A stretch of 64,000 bases of DNA from Pyronema omphalodes (lineage: Eukaryota; Ascomycota; Pezizomycetes; Pezizales; Pyronemataceae). Location: NCBI GenBank assembly GCA_024516155.1, contig JAJJXM010000049.1:1-64000 (forward strand), read 5' to 3'. Each line of letters opens with the position of its first letter. The first letter of the stretch is position 1. Shown here piece after piece: positions 34,896-47,228 of the stretch. Below the pieces are notes generated by a model, which did no database searches, was not told the origin of the DNA, and worked only from the letters and a program-made list of their open reading frames with translations. A program made the translations under genes and the position numbers.

Positions 34896-35266
34896 ATAAA
34901 ATTTTTGTCCCTTCATAAACCAGTTCCCCTGGACAAACCATTTTTCGCAGTTTTAAACAGTTCACCTGGTTTGCCAAGCCTTGCATTCAGTTAAATGATT
35001 TTCGCAGTTTAACCAGTTTATATTACTGACAGTAAACTGAACTGGGTGGCCGTACAGTTCTCATATTCCAACAGTCCGTACAGTCCGTTTTGGTCGTCAT
35101 TTTAAACTAGTTTGTACGACTGAGAGGTCTGGTCCACTGTATTCGGCTTTATTATAATAAGTCCCTCGTTACTCTTTTTTATCATACGACTACATAGACT
35201 ACGTGCAATTTCAATACGAAAATCATTAATAAACACATAAAATGCAACACATAATTCCCACCCATT

Positions 35267-36513
35267 TTATTCTGGTCCTCTAATAAGAACCTTAATTCCC
35301 TTCCCACTCTTGGTCTCCTCAAACGCCTTCTCTGCATCCTTAAAATCATAGCGACCCGTGACCAACTTCATAGCATCTACCTTCCCCTCCGCCACAAGCT
35401 TGACCGCCAACTCATAGTCTCCAGCGGCATATCTAAAGCTTCCCTTCACGACCAATTCCTTTGCCGCAGCCTCGACAATCGGGAAAGCCACTACATCCCT
35501 TTCCATCCCCGCCTGCACCAAAGCCCCTCCATACCTCAGCACAAACACCGCCGTCTGAATACTCGCCTCCGCCCCACTCGCCTCAATAACCTTATCCGCG
35601 CCAAACTCCCAACCAAAAACCTTCCTAATCCCCTCCGCATTTTCCCTCGCACCCCCTTTTCCAGCATCGTAAGTTCCCGTCGCCGCATACTCTCCCGCAA
35701 ACTTTAGTCTCTTCTCCGCAATATCTACAACCACCACCTCAGCAGCCCCAAAAGCCCTCGCAGTAGCTGCACCCAATAACCCCACCGGTCCAGCCCCGAA
35801 AACAACAACCTTATCTCCCGCTGTTATATTCGCAAGTTTACAAACATGCACACCGACCGCCAATGGCTCCACCAGCGCTCCTTCCTCCAACCCAACATTC
35901 TCCGGTAACTTAACACAGAAGTCTTCAGGTAGAACATAGAACTTTGCCAAGCTCCCATCGTAGGGGGGTGTAGCGGCGAATTTCATCGCTGTGCAAAGGT
36001 TATAGCTTCCCGCTTTACAGAAGCGACAGCCGCGACAGGGAATACCGGGTTCTTAGGCTACGCGGTCTCCGGGTTTTAGGGACGTCACGGCATCACCGCA
36101 TTCTATGATGGTACCGGAGGATTCGTGGCCTAATACCATCGGGGATTTGAGGATGAAGGGTCCGATGGAGCCGTGTTGCCAGTAGTGGACATCTGAGCCG
36201 CAGATTCCGGTTATGCCGATACGGATTAGGACATCGGTGGGGGATTGAAGCTTGGGGATGGGCCGGTCTTCGAAGGTTACGGATTTGACGGAGGTGAGGA
36301 CTAAGGAGGGGTTCCAGGGGAAATATTGGGTCAGTATATATTGGCGGACATAAGATTGGGATAATGTATTCCATTGCCCTTGCTAGGTCCATGTTCGCTG
36401 GTCGTTGGATGGAACTGATGAAGCGATAGCAAGAAATATCAAAGTGACAGCAGCTGGGGATGGATATGAAAAGGAAAAAGAAAACCACGCACCTCTCCAG
36501 TAGGAACCGACAT
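35267..36513 (-). pseudogene. xylitol dehydrogenase-like gene with a nonsense codon
   Basis: Model complement(35267..36382, 36493..36513), about 378 codons. Motifs follow the zinc-dependent polyol dehydrogenase order: TGICGSDVHYWQHGSIG (zinc Cys), GHESSG (zinc His), EPGIPCRGCRFC (structural Cys), VFGAGPVGLLGA (nucleotide loop) and DKVIEASGAE. Xylitol/D-xylulose conversion with NAD is the likely ancestral reaction; sorbitol or arabinitol dehydrogenases are close alternatives. The frame is intact except for TAA at 36055-36053, where the family usually has Leu in DRVALEPG; one base change (TTA to TAA) explains it. The stop removes the coenzyme domain. The short first exon (MSVPTGE) and N-terminal join are less certain. 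This could also be a sequencing error. Confidence 0.75.
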
Positions 36514-38301
36514 GATCTCTGAATGCAATTGAATCCGATTGATGACGTAGTTGTAGTTGTAGTTATACTTATAGTTGTAGTCAGTTATAAATATACCGTC
36601 TATGATGTTAAACTTCCGGGTCCAAGATACCGATGTCAAGTGTTTCGATTGTAAGTTTCAAGTAATGCTGAAGTTGAAAGGAAAGCGGCGAAACCACCCT
36701 TTAAATCCTCCTCTCATTCCCCCCTCCAACGTAACATGATTTTCGTTTTCCATTTTTCATTTTTCATTTTATCCACCCTCAACCGACCTCCGCTTCATAC
36801 ATACACGTACACAACTTCCATATTATCCGGCTATCTAAATATATATACATTCGGATGAACATTTCATGGAATCTTCAAGCAGACGTCACGGTGTTATTTA
36901 GCCTAAATGATATGCGTGCGGGGTTCATCGGAGGGGAGGGGATTTCGCCGTAGCGTAGTAGCGTGTTTTTTTATAGCGTGCAGCGTCACCGTAGCGTCAG
37001 TTGATCGTTGATGGTTGCGGAACGCGTACCAGGGACCAGGGACCGGGTGTATGTATATAGACAAGCTTGAAGTTTTTATTGGTCAGGGTTTATTATTATT
37101 CCCGAAGAATACCACTTTGGACTAGGTGATAGCAACATGAATCCATTATATATTGATCTTCCCCGGAAAATAGGGCCGATAACAATAAAGTTTTGGGCAG
37201 GTGACAGTTGCCAATTCAGCAGCTTCCAATTCTTTAGAATTACAAAAGGGATGAGAAATAATGCAAGGCTGATCAACGTCCATGTAGAGAAACAAAATTT
37301 ATATTTAATTACAACCAAGAAAATCCCGGGATGCGAAAACATTAAATACCCCACACGACAAGTATTAATGTCGCAATGTTTAAGTCACGGAAAAACTGGC
37401 TTAAAAGCTAGCAGCTGAAGTTGAAAGTAGAAAATATTGACTGACGCAAAAGATACCGTCGTCCGTCATACGCGGTAACGATCGAACCCACACAGAAATG
37501 AAATTTCCTCTACGTCTTTGTTGAATTGAAGGTTAGTTAGGAATGTTTTCTAAGGTACAAGTAGCAAGCTTACTATGAGACTAGTTTCGTCATGCAGGGC
37601 CTGACAAAAGTCACGAGAATGAGATGAACGTCAGGAGTGAAAAATGAAGGTGGCAAGTCTTGTCTTATTAGTGATTAAAGAGCAAAGTGATCCAACAAGC
37701 AAGGCTTATAGCCAGTACATATACAACCAACATCCATCTAGACACTTTGGCCTTAGGCGAACATCAATAGGGCCATCGACCATATGACCATGCGGTACCG
37801 ATACTTCCCGAAAGTACTAGAGGCCAGCGTATCATCGCCTGTAACCTATCCTGTATGAGCGATTATCTCTGTATCAGAAGCAGGAATACCAAGGGCGTTT
37901 ACCAAGGACGACGATATCCTTTCTGTAGTGGCGTGTACCCCGATTCCTTTGTGGTCAAACCAAACAAGCCAGACACGAAGTGATGGACCCAAAAAAAAAC
38001 CGGCATATTATGCACTGCCAATCTACGTCCTAAATACTGACTGCCATTTCCTCATTAAGGCCTTGACTTTTATCCGGGATAATTAGTATGATATTGGATA
38101 TCTTAAATTGACGCTCAATGCGGACTGCAGCTAGTCAAAAACTGGGATCATCTGAAATCACTCGATTATTTTAACAGTTTGCAAATCATTTAGGAACTGT
38201 AAAACTCATTCATGAAGGTCCGGCGCGTAAAATTGTGAAAAAAAATACATCAATCATATCCCATCCAACTCCAACGAATCATTCACTGGTAGCATCATCA
38301 T
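36514..38301. other. intergenic, no gene recognised
   Basis: Short ORFs near 37076-37418 overlap on both strands and carry no domain. A GTTGTAGTTGTAG run lies at 36550-36580. A tRNA B-box-like string near 37485 lacks the rest of a tRNA. Confidence 0.5.
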
Positions 38302-38764
38302 TTACCTCTGGCCGACCTGGATCCGCATTGAACCGCTTAACTCATAGGCAACGCCCTCAAAAGCCCCAGGAATAACCACTGATCCACACCGATTCATAAG
38401 TTTCCTATTTTTTGAATATTATTAGCAACCATATAACACTGGCCATATTCTTGGTGGGATTAACTTACTCAGCGGTAGTTGCGACTGTACTAGATGACAC
38501 CCAACGCGGAATTCCACCATGAGAAGTATAGCCGCCACAGATTTGAATAACACTGCTAGTATAGCATGGAGTAATACAAGATCCATCAGTAGGAAGCATT
38601 ATTGGTCTGTTGCTGTGCAGATTGGCCTCCCGGATACAGGCGTCAACGTTCGCGAATGCTGTGGGGCTAAGTCCAGCAACATCACAGTTCTCGTTTCCGA
38701 AGATGCTGGCTTCTTGTGCTGCGACGAGTGCGACGAGAGTGGAGAGTGCGAGGATAAACTTCAT
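38302..38764 (-). CDS. small secreted cysteine-containing protein
   Basis: Model complement(38302..38404, 38469..38764), 132 residues, with one 64-bp intron (GTAAGT..AATAG). A clear signal peptide MKFILALSTLVALVAAQ is followed by a mature chain with six cysteines (NENCDV, DACIR, GSCITPC, IQICGG, NRCGS), enough for three disulfides. Without the intron the frame stops after VATTAE; the splice adds a Cys-containing tail and uses all three bases in phase. No enzyme motif is seen. Size, secretion and cysteine content fit an apoplastic effector or surface protein, but this is inference. The region is gene-poor. Confidence 0.65.
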
Positions 38765-38821
38765 GGTGTTAATTTGGTGGTTTGGGTTGGTTTGTTAGGA
38801 TGGATTGTATGCTTGATTTGA

Positions 38822-40194
38822 GATGCTGTTGATAGGATGGTGAGAAATGGAAACTTGGAAGGTGGAACGTGGGGTTCATATCATGGGCTCCAATGTTTTG
38901 ATATAAGAAACTTCTGCCGCTTTTGGAACATTTCTATGAGAAAAATACCTTATCGGGCTGTATCATTGGAGTTCTTACGCGTCCCTGATGCTTTCGTCTG
39001 TGGATATCTGCGGTTTCGAATACGTTCTTGTAACGATGACACATGAAGATTTGTGCGTTTGCAAACGTTATGATTTTCAACGTTTTCACTTCTCAATCCT
39101 GACTAGTATTGAAAAATTGGAGATGATAATTAAAGTCTCTATTCTTGATATCCCAGAAGGAAGTGTACTTGCCATGAGATGGACAATCTTTCTCTTTTTT
39201 TTACAACATTTCTCAGATTGCGGAGCTTTCAGATAAATATGGTCAACTGATTTTGTATACTTATCTCAACGGAAGTGTGTGTTTATATAAATTATTACCT
39301 CAATAGGGCTAAAGTTTCAGAGCACACACTGTGCTAGAATTTCCAGAAAACTGAACACAAGCAGTTCTACCTCCTCTGGAAAATTAGCAACAATTGATAG
39401 AATTGAAATACCGCTGGCTGCTAAAATTCGCGAAAAGATTTCAAAATCATCTGTGGGTAGTTACATTTCGCAATCTCAAGTCTGCATCATATATGATATC
39501 TAACGCTCATAACGTACCATCCAAGTTTCCGAAAACGCTATATGGTATAAGTCATTGGAGAAAACCGCTAACAATAACCCAAAGATTGAAATTTCATAGA
39601 AAAAATTAGAATTCCTGTTTTTCATTACCGTTTTTTGGTCGTATCTTCAATTTTGACCTTGGCAACAAACCGGTCAATCGAATGCGGCGATGGATAATGA
39701 AATGTAGCACGTGTCTCCGTTATCCTGGGAATACCCGTCCGTGGAATCCTAAAACCCGTTCGCGAAGATGAATATATTATTCATGGCTCCATGGTTCTGG
39801 AAACTTACTGAAAGCAGAGACTTTTTTCCAAGAGATCTGCGGCATGTAGCGAATAAAATGCAAGTTAACGGTAACCCTAGGCGCTTCTTAGTGTTCTCGG
39901 GATCGCGTAGGCTAAAGCTAGAGATACATATGTAGCGCTAGATAGTTCTTGTCATACAATATCAATATTCTAATCATATACAAAGACCAAGTGAACTCGA
40001 GAGTCGCCTAGATATTTGATGCGACGTAAAGTTTTGTTAAAGGTTAAGTTGATCATGAGTTTCTGGAACGATTTCGATTATCAATAGCGATTCTATCAAA
40101 CCTCCCAAAAATTCTAACCGTCAATAGCCATGTCTTCAATCTCTCCATCAAAATAGTCACCAGCATTCCCTACCATGCACAAGAATTCCCAATT
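38822..40194. other. intergenic, no gene recognised
   Basis: AT-rich with short unrelated ORFs (up to 82 codons). No repeats, domains or RNA genes could be identified. Confidence 0.5.
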
Positions 40195-40669
40195 CTAATT
40201 CTCATTTTTTAGGTGCCATGATTGCGGGTTAGAATGTTGGCGATTTTTGCGATAAACGCGATTACGGTTCCGGCTCTGGCAGTGGTTTTGTACAACGCTT
40301 ATTCCGTGAATTTCCGCAATTCCTTGTAATTTATATATAAACAGTGTTTCTTTTTTACTAACACAGCGGTACTTGCCGTTGAGTTCCAGGGCTAAGAACC
40401 AAACGTCTATGGGACACGTGAAATCAACTCGAATCTTTGATTGTTCAGTTGTATAATATACGGGTTCAGAATCCATTACACACATGCAGTAGGAAAAAAA
40501 AGATGGTTTCGTTCACCTGGGTGCCGGAAACTGCTGTAGGGTATAAGTCATTATTTATCTTTTCAGGACGTTCCAAGCTCCTGGAAGTGCCGAAATTTGG
40601 ACTAATATTTGCTACAGCAAGTTCAAATATGGTTCCTGCACATACAGCAAGTACTATGTAGCTCCGCAT
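40195..40669 (-). CDS. small secreted basic protein
   Basis: Model complement(40195..40434, 40517..40669), 130 residues, one 82-bp intron (GTGAAC..CAAAG, phase 0). A signal-peptide-like start MRSYIVLAVCAGTIFELAVA is followed by a mature region with FTCPIDVWFLALELNGKYRC, and a very basic tail (SRNRNRVYRKNR). Three mature cysteines are present. The architecture of signal peptide, single intron, Y-x-C and hydrophobic strands resembles RNase-like fungal effectors, but I cannot show catalytic residues, so this is only a suggestion. The acceptor is one of several possible AGs. Confidence 0.5.
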
Positions 40670-40713
40670 ACACTATAATATAACGTGGCTATATGTACAA
40701 GTCTTATTCGGCG

Positions 40714-40953
40714 TTAGTAATTTGGCCAGACTGCACTACGTAGACTCATGAGCTCAAAACTAATCTCATCAATATTCGTCGGCGACATTCTGATAAGTTG
40801 TTCCAAAGCTGCGTCATAAATTACCCGGGATCGGTTGGATTCACATAATTCCTTCTCCATGTAGCCGACGCTCAACCCAAAATAAAACGAACCAAGACCC
40901 AGGCTCTTGCTCCATTCAGGTATTGTAAGTCGCAATTCAAAAATACCGCTCAT
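40714..40953 (-). CDS. hypothetical 79-residue ORF
   Basis: A single uninterrupted frame starting MSGIFELRLTIPEWSKSLGL and ending MSLRSAVWPNY, placed 44 bp upstream of the secreted-protein gene on the same strand. It is acidic and amphipathic, with no signal peptide or known motif. It could be a real small protein, a lost 5' exon or chance. Confidence 0.25.
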   Translation of the reverse strand: MSGIFELRLTIPEWSKSLGLGSFYFGLSVGYMEKELCESNRSRVIYDAALEQLIRMSPTNIDEISFELMSLRSAVWPNY

Positions 40954-42814
40954 AACCTTTTAAAAACTCTGACTACCTCTTTCCTTGGAATTGACATCAT
41001 GATGAGCTATGTTTAACATGCTCGGGATGCGTGTATTACGGTTGGGAACGTTCAAGAATGAATCAATCAATCAATCGGGATGTGTGTAACATGGATATAT
41101 GTTTTTGCATAACTACAGTTTGCAAGTGATATTAGAGCTATGAAAAGCTATGAAATTCAATAATATGGCATCACTTCCCCGCCTGACGCTATTGAGTAAC
41201 ATATGATTCTTCACTCCGAGAACGCTAATACATACGGATTTCATTTTCTCTATTCACATAAATTGAACCGATGTATAAATATCGATAGGTTATCATCCAT
41301 CGCTATTCGTAACTCATATCAGGATTTAAACCCTGGAGCCCAGACATGAGTATATAAATCCCCGCACCTCCGCCCCCAACACCAAACAAATCCTAGTTCT
41401 ATCCCGACTCTCAGCTCCAGGATCCGCCAAAGCAAGCCTAGAGTTTTTACTCAACGCCCTGTAAAAAACCCGTTATCAAAAAAACAAAAAACAAAAAAAA
41501 AACGAAGTACGGCTATATGTACATGGCATCATAATATAAACCACTACAGTAATATATAGTCCAACTTCAACCCTTCCAAAACTTCCAAAACTTCCAAGTG
41601 AGAATTGGCAGGAGGTTGAATATTGGATGTTGGATGTTGGGTATTGTACATTGAATTATAGGTGTTGATAAATGATAAATAAAACATCAAGAATCATAGA
41701 TGAAGAACGAAGAACGAAGAATGGTGTATGTAGGTTGATGAGACTTTTAGTATGTTGTAAGTTACATTTTGCACGCTGCTGTACTAGGGCCGCAAAAAAA
41801 AGGTTCGCTGCATGGCGATGGGGTGTTCTTGATGGGATGCTAACTTATTGATAGGATGTTAATGATATTGATATCGCGACGCTGGATTAAGTATATACAG
41901 ACGGCCAGAACAAGCAAAGGAATCCATAGAATACGCACAGAGCACTGATAAAGCCAAGGTCCAAGTCTAAGGAAGTTATCTCGGATCTGATAAACCACCC
42001 CAAGAATCACCAGCTATGCGCTATAAACACACGTCATACCTTACCTCACTGCGCTAGTTAGCTGCCAAATTGCTCTCATGCTTCAAACTCCACCATGTCG
42101 ACGCCACGACACATATAACAGAGTCCGGTTGTATATTTTAAGAATCCCCTTATCCAATCGATCTGTACGCATCTACGCATCTAGGTAGCTAGCTAGCTTC
42201 TACTGGGTCAACCGTGAGTCCGTAACGCGCGGTTTCATGATTGAGATAGTGATATATAGCCATGAGTGATAATATATATATATCAGCATCACCATTCCCT
42301 GCACATGTTTGTACCTAGGTGAAATTTAAGCCTGAAGTCAGATAATGACCATTCCGCCAATGATACCAATGCCATCATTCCTCCGCCGAATTCCACCTGT
42401 AGCCATACACAGCCGTATAATCAAAGTAACTCCTTCACCATAGAACGTTATTCTGTAGCAAACAGAAGGAACATCCATCAATATCATGACAAGTACACAT
42501 CCTTCAACAATATCACAGCAAGTAACATTAATCGCCACCACCACCACCACAACCACCATCAGCACCCCGAATCCTTGAATACTAGGCCGGTCTAGCAAAA
42601 CCTCAAGAAATAAAAGACCCAACGCCATGAACCATAACGTTTGCGAACGGAAAACACTTCAAATATACGTTATCCCTACAAGGACATTTTCTAATCCGTA
42701 GATATCACATCATTCGTATATATCCGTGGAGTAATAGACGAAAACGTCAGAGACACCGCACGGTATGTATCCCACAAGTTGTTTTGCTTATCGACAGAAA
42801 TATATGGACTGACC
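40954..42814. other. intergenic, no gene recognised
   Basis: A promoter-like TATATAAATCCCCGCACC at 41351-41369 is followed by pyrimidine- and CAAC-rich sequence, but no convincing reading frame follows. CACCAC runs lie near 42530-42560. An ORF at 42338-42628 has no domain. Confidence 0.4.
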
Positions 42815-43036
42815 CCTTCATAAACCAGTTCCCCTGGACAAACCAGTTTTCGCAGTTTTAAACAGTTCACCTGGTTTGCCAAGCCTTGCATTCAGTTAAC
42901 TGATTTTCGCAGTTTAACCAGTTTATATTACTGACAGTAAACTGAACTGGGTGGCCGTACAGTTTTCATATTCCAACAGTCCGTACAGTCCGTTTTGGTC
43001 GTCATTTTAAACTGGTTTGTACGACTGAGAGGTCTG
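42815..43036 (+). mobile_element. solo 3' end of the hAT element
   Basis: CTTCATAAACCAGTTCCCCT through GACTGAGAGGTCTG matches 34911-35131 with about four differences in 220 bp. No other part of the element is adjacent. It defines the right terminus of the family. Confidence 0.85.
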
Positions 43037-43619
43037 GGACTGAAGCGTAATATTCTAGAGGGTTATGCCCACACTATCTGACAGGGTCGACGAAGGTTAT
43101 AAACCTGTACCCGATTTGTCATACTGGAATAGTGAGTTGAGCGTCGTAGCATGTGACCTTCCCAATGTCGGGAAGATAAAACGTATCTACTACTCCGTGC
43201 CGTAAGCAAAAAGAATGGTGTCAAATTTCACCATCGCTTTGCGCATTGCACATGTATTGTGCATCCGGTGGCGAGTGAGGCAAGGAGTTATCGCGACCAC
43301 TGATGCGATGCTGTCACGATGTGATTTCCCAAGACCTCGCCGCAACCCTATGGTAGTACACGACCATAGCTAGTGCTACACAACACAACACGATTAACAA
43401 AATTAATACTGTGGTATCCAGGAAATCCCGTGAGAAAATTCCTTACCAGCTTCTATCTCATGTCTATAGTTATATATAATGTACGACAAAATTCTGGTAG
43501 TCAGTCGGTGTCTTGGATCTTGATATTCTCAATATATACAATCACGTTTGATACAAACTTTCAACGCACGCAACGACCGGAGGCAGGCAGTTGTAAAGAA
43601 TATGCATAGACCATATAGC

Positions 43620-44029
43620 AAATTACTCACCGAATCTATTGCTATCGCGGTAAAACGCTTTACTGGGGGGAGAAGGAGCATTCTGATTCATCAGTATACT
43701 TGTTGTTTTTGCGGGATATTCCATGTAGCTGACTTCAATGCGTGCAATGCATCAGAATTATCTAAGCAAAACACAATATGCTGTATGTAGTGAAATACCG
43801 CCGATTGCGAGTGACCGGAAGTGACGCTAGTCGTGGTTGCTCACGGTGACCCGCGGCCCGTCTCGTCCATGGTACCAGTGTACGAATCAGCAGTGTCGCT
43901 GCGTCGTTCTTGCTACAGTTGATCTTGGTCCGTGGGCACTTTTCATCTATTGCACTGCTGCGTTGCAAAAGATGAAATGTGAAAAGTGAAAAAATTGTTT
44001 TGTCCCTCCATGTACAGATGCGTTGCCGT
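43620..44029 (+). repeat. copy C of the 26-27 kb repeat, right part
   Basis: It matches 27010-27396 (CTATCGCGGTAAAACG, GGGAGAAGGAGCATTCT, GCGGGATATTCCATGTAG) and ends in the TIR-family terminus GATGCGTTGCCGT (44029). It is followed by ATAGAATTATAGGAT-type tandem motifs, as at the ends near 4.6 and 25.9 kb. Confidence 0.85.
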
Positions 44030-45640
44030 AATCATTGAATTATAGGACATAGAATTATAGGATTACAGAATTATAGGATCATAGAGTACTGTGCACTAGA
44101 CTACACTCTACTTCACCGGGATATTCATTAAGCCCTATTCATTGAAGGGTCAAGACTTGAATGGAAGTATGAAATTGTTCTCTACGGATACCATATAGGA
44201 CATTAATTTGGAACAGGGCAAATATACACAACACAGACCACTTTCAGTAACCGGCTGAGTGTACCATCTACGCCGTCCACGCCATCATCTGCAGCCACAT
44301 TCAAAACCGAGAAATTGAAACCCTCGGAGTTACCCGCACCCGCTATGTACGCATGTTCTTACAGTTTATTACTCATCATATCGTACCATAAACCTTCTCT
44401 TGTGGGTTTTATGGATTATTCCATACATCTGATGAGCGGAATTCAACCGCTTTAGGTTCAAGTAAAAAGCTTAGCTGAAACATCGGATATGCATGTGTAG
44501 AATATGTATGCATACCGGAGTATGGTTCTATGGTTCTACATATACAGATGACAAACAAACAGCTTCTCTGCATGTCTCAGGAATGTTCGCAGAATCCTAG
44601 TATTGCAACTTCCTAGCTTACTAGCTCCGCAACTTCCCATCTCCGCAACTTCGCAACTTCGCAAGCAGAACTCCGACTCTTTCTTTCTTCTCTCACCGCC
44701 GAGGCCCGATATGTTTTGCGAACCATTTCAAACAGTGCACCACCATACGCTAAAGAAACTGGGGTTTAAACAATTAAGACGAGTGAGCAGGATATTGATC
44801 GACTAGAGCATTCTCAGTAGAGTAAACTCGGCAATCGGCAATGTTTCAACGATAGAACGCCGACTTGTGCTAAATTTTAATCGATAGCTACCCGACATTA
44901 GTTATCAACTTATCATGGTATCGTTGCCTTACTCTAGAGATGGTGGCCGTGGTGTATGTAGAGTTTATGAAGAGTTTATGTATGTAGATACACCCAGGGA
45001 ATTGGGGGCTGTTATCCAGGAATTTCACTCTTCAAAGGATACGAAGATTATGGCTGCATATGGCTGATCAGCAGCTCTTGATTAATTTCGTTTGATCTGA
45101 AACATAATTTATGCACATGTCGTGATACCCGATACCTACGCATTTCTGCAAAACCAAGCTTTTCCGGCGTTCGGATCTTCCAAAACAAAACATGGGAACC
45201 CCTCATATTCACCGTAGAAGCCCCGCCGCATATCGCCGAGTCCCCTCGTCCATGCTGACTTCGCCAGACTTCGCCTAGCCCCAGGCACCCCAGCAAAACC
45301 CGCGCAACATCATCGCGCTAATATAGCACGCTAACCATATTTGCATAGATACTCTCTCAAAAGCTCTCACATCACCAACCACCTTGTTGGTTGTCGACTT
45401 GGAGTCGGACGCAGCTTTCGGGAACCAAGTGTTAGCTGAGAAGGTTCCGTTTTCGCGAAGCCCACGCGGATTTACCAGGTTACTTACCAGGGTTCTTTTT
45501 TTACGTGCGAAAAAGGTTGAGTTACGCTGTCGCTCCCTTATATACCTCTTCATCCCGCCCTTTGCTGAAAGTATCTGTACCTGTCAATTACACCATCTTC
45601 CATCTTCATCATCAACACCATCACCATCACCATCACCACA
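44030..45640. other. intergenic and 5' region of the BIM1-like gene
   Basis: Short ORFs only. A TATATA box-like element lies at 45539-45544, and a CATCACCATCACCATCAC leader precedes the ATG at 45641. Confidence 0.55.
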
Positions 45641-46361
45641 ATGCACGCCTCAACCCTTCTCCTCGCCCTTCTCCCCGCTCTCGCCTCCGCTCACTTCAGC
45701 GTAACCTACCCTGCCGACCGTGGTTCCAACTCCCAGACTCAAGCCGACAGTCCCTGCGGAGGAAAGAACACCCCTTCATCCACCCGTACCAAGTGGCCCA
45801 TTGCCGGAGGCCAACTTTCCTTCGAGGCTGGACACGATGAAGCAAACACCGCGGTTTACCTTGCTTTGGGAAACAACCCTGTCAAAGAGGATTTCAAGAT
45901 TATCTTGAAGAACCAGTTCTTGCAGGTTGGAATGGGAACCTTCTGCGGGAATGATTTGGCTGTTCCTGGCGACTTGGGAATCAAGAATGGTGACAACGCT
46001 ACTATTCAGGTTGTTCAGGCTGGTCACAGTGGTGGTGGATTGTACAACGTAAGTCTTTGGTACTTGGGAGGGGAAGGACGAGAGCGATAGGGAATATCCA
46101 TGTGCTAATACGTCGTGATTACAGTGCGCTGATATCACCTTCACCGACGCCCCTATGCGTACCACCCAGGCTTGTGTCAACGGAACTGGTATCTCCGCAC
46201 AAGAAATCAGCACCAGCACCCACTCTGCTTCCGCCTCTGGATCTGCTGCCCCTGCTGCCGCCACTACCTCCGCTAAGCCTTCTTCTGCTGCTGAGTCGGT
46301 TCGTGTTGCTGGTGGTGCTTTGTTGGCAGGTGCTGTCGGTGTTGCCGCTTGGTTGTTGTAA
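45641..46361 (+). CDS. GPI-anchored BIM1/X325-like copper protein
   Basis: Model join(45641..46048, 46125..46361), 214 residues; the intron (GTAAGT..TTACAG, branch TGCTAATA) is phase 0 and restores YNCADITFTDAP. A 17-residue signal peptide ends ALASA, leaving His at mature position 1 (HFSVTYPADRG), the hallmark copper ligand of LPMO-like X325/BIM1 proteins. GHDEANTAVYLALG could supply the second ligand. Four cysteines (SPCGG, TFCGN, YNCAD, QACVN) can form two disulfides. A Ser/Ala-rich linker and a hydrophobic C-terminus (GGALLAGAVGVAAWLL) indicate a GPI anchor. In this family the protein binds copper at the cell surface, and in one yeast it helps copper import; it does not cleave polysaccharides. 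Confidence 0.9.
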
Positions 46362-47228
46362 ATGTAAAATGCAGGGCTTGCTTGGAAATCTGGGAATCGG
46401 GGAATCTGGAAGTCTGGGACTCTGGGAAACAGGGATTCACAATGATAATTTAGCGCGTGGTGCGATGGTAATTTTGCGATGTGTGATTTGATGATAAAAC
46501 ACAAGGAGTTTTTTTTTTTCGGGCTTTGTACCATATTATACCCTGTTTTTTAGGCATGTTTTTGTTTTCGTTTTACTTTATGGATATAATGAAATTGGAG
46601 GCGCGAGATTCAAGAAAAGGCACAGGAGAAATTACGTAAATGCAAACAAAAAGGAATACGAATGAATGGTTACGGTAATACGAGATATTACTCATAATTA
46701 ATAAATTAACACATATCATGTCGTGTCATGTCACGGTGATGATGATGATGATAATGATGTAATAAATTGAACTTAGTTAACAACCAATTCATTTGTGATT
46801 GTTTATATATATATATATATACCTCTTTCTATCTATATATATAAGATATTTCAAATCTATGTATGTATATGTATGTATGTAGGTATGTATGCAAATTCCC
46901 GATGCCCGGTTTATAGATAATATACACATCCCTACGATTCATATTGATATTGATATTTATATTGATAGACATACGTAACCTGAACCCGGACTCGGATCCG
47001 GCCGCGCATATCATATGGGTTGGGCTGTTAGGGTACGAATATGATGATGAGACGATCAATACAATACATATAATACAATACAGCTTAGTCGTGGACAGCG
47101 ATGACAGCGATGGGTGGGTATTTCGGCAGTAAATGCAGAGTAACAGTGGTGGAGTGATACAGTAGCAAATGTATTTGAACCTCGTGAACCTCGTGAACCT
47201 CGTGATTATTGATGAAAAGTTAACTGGT
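46362..47228. other. intergenic, no gene recognised
   Basis: A GGGAATCTGGGACT-type short tandem lies at 46385-46430. A TGATGA run (46736-46755) and an AT dinucleotide array (46806-46822) follow. No coding region is supported. Confidence 0.6.

Larger units (their letters stand above)
32270..35131 (+). mobile_element. degenerate hAT transposon, internally deleted and interrupted
   Basis: The 5' part (32270-32560) is full of CCAGTTTA/AACTGGTT-type subterminal motifs. The 3' part (34911-35131) ends in GTACGACTGAGAGGTCTG and is matched at 98% by a solo copy at 42815-43036. That shared boundary sets the right end; the outermost CTG/CAG fits hAT ends. The left end is approximate. Between the ends lie two pieces of transposase and a 1.55-kb repeat-rich insertion. 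The N-terminal zinc finger and most of the catalytic region are missing. Confidence 0.75.

Noticed and set aside
37440..37560. Possible tRNA (GGTTCGATC B-box-like string on the minus strand)
   Set aside because: There is no A box at the right distance, the T stem does not pair and no cloverleaf can be drawn.
45776..46534. 252-codon minus-strand frame over the BIM1-like gene
   Set aside because: It is antisense to a well-supported two-exon gene, has no domain and covers the intron and 3' UTR without splice logic.
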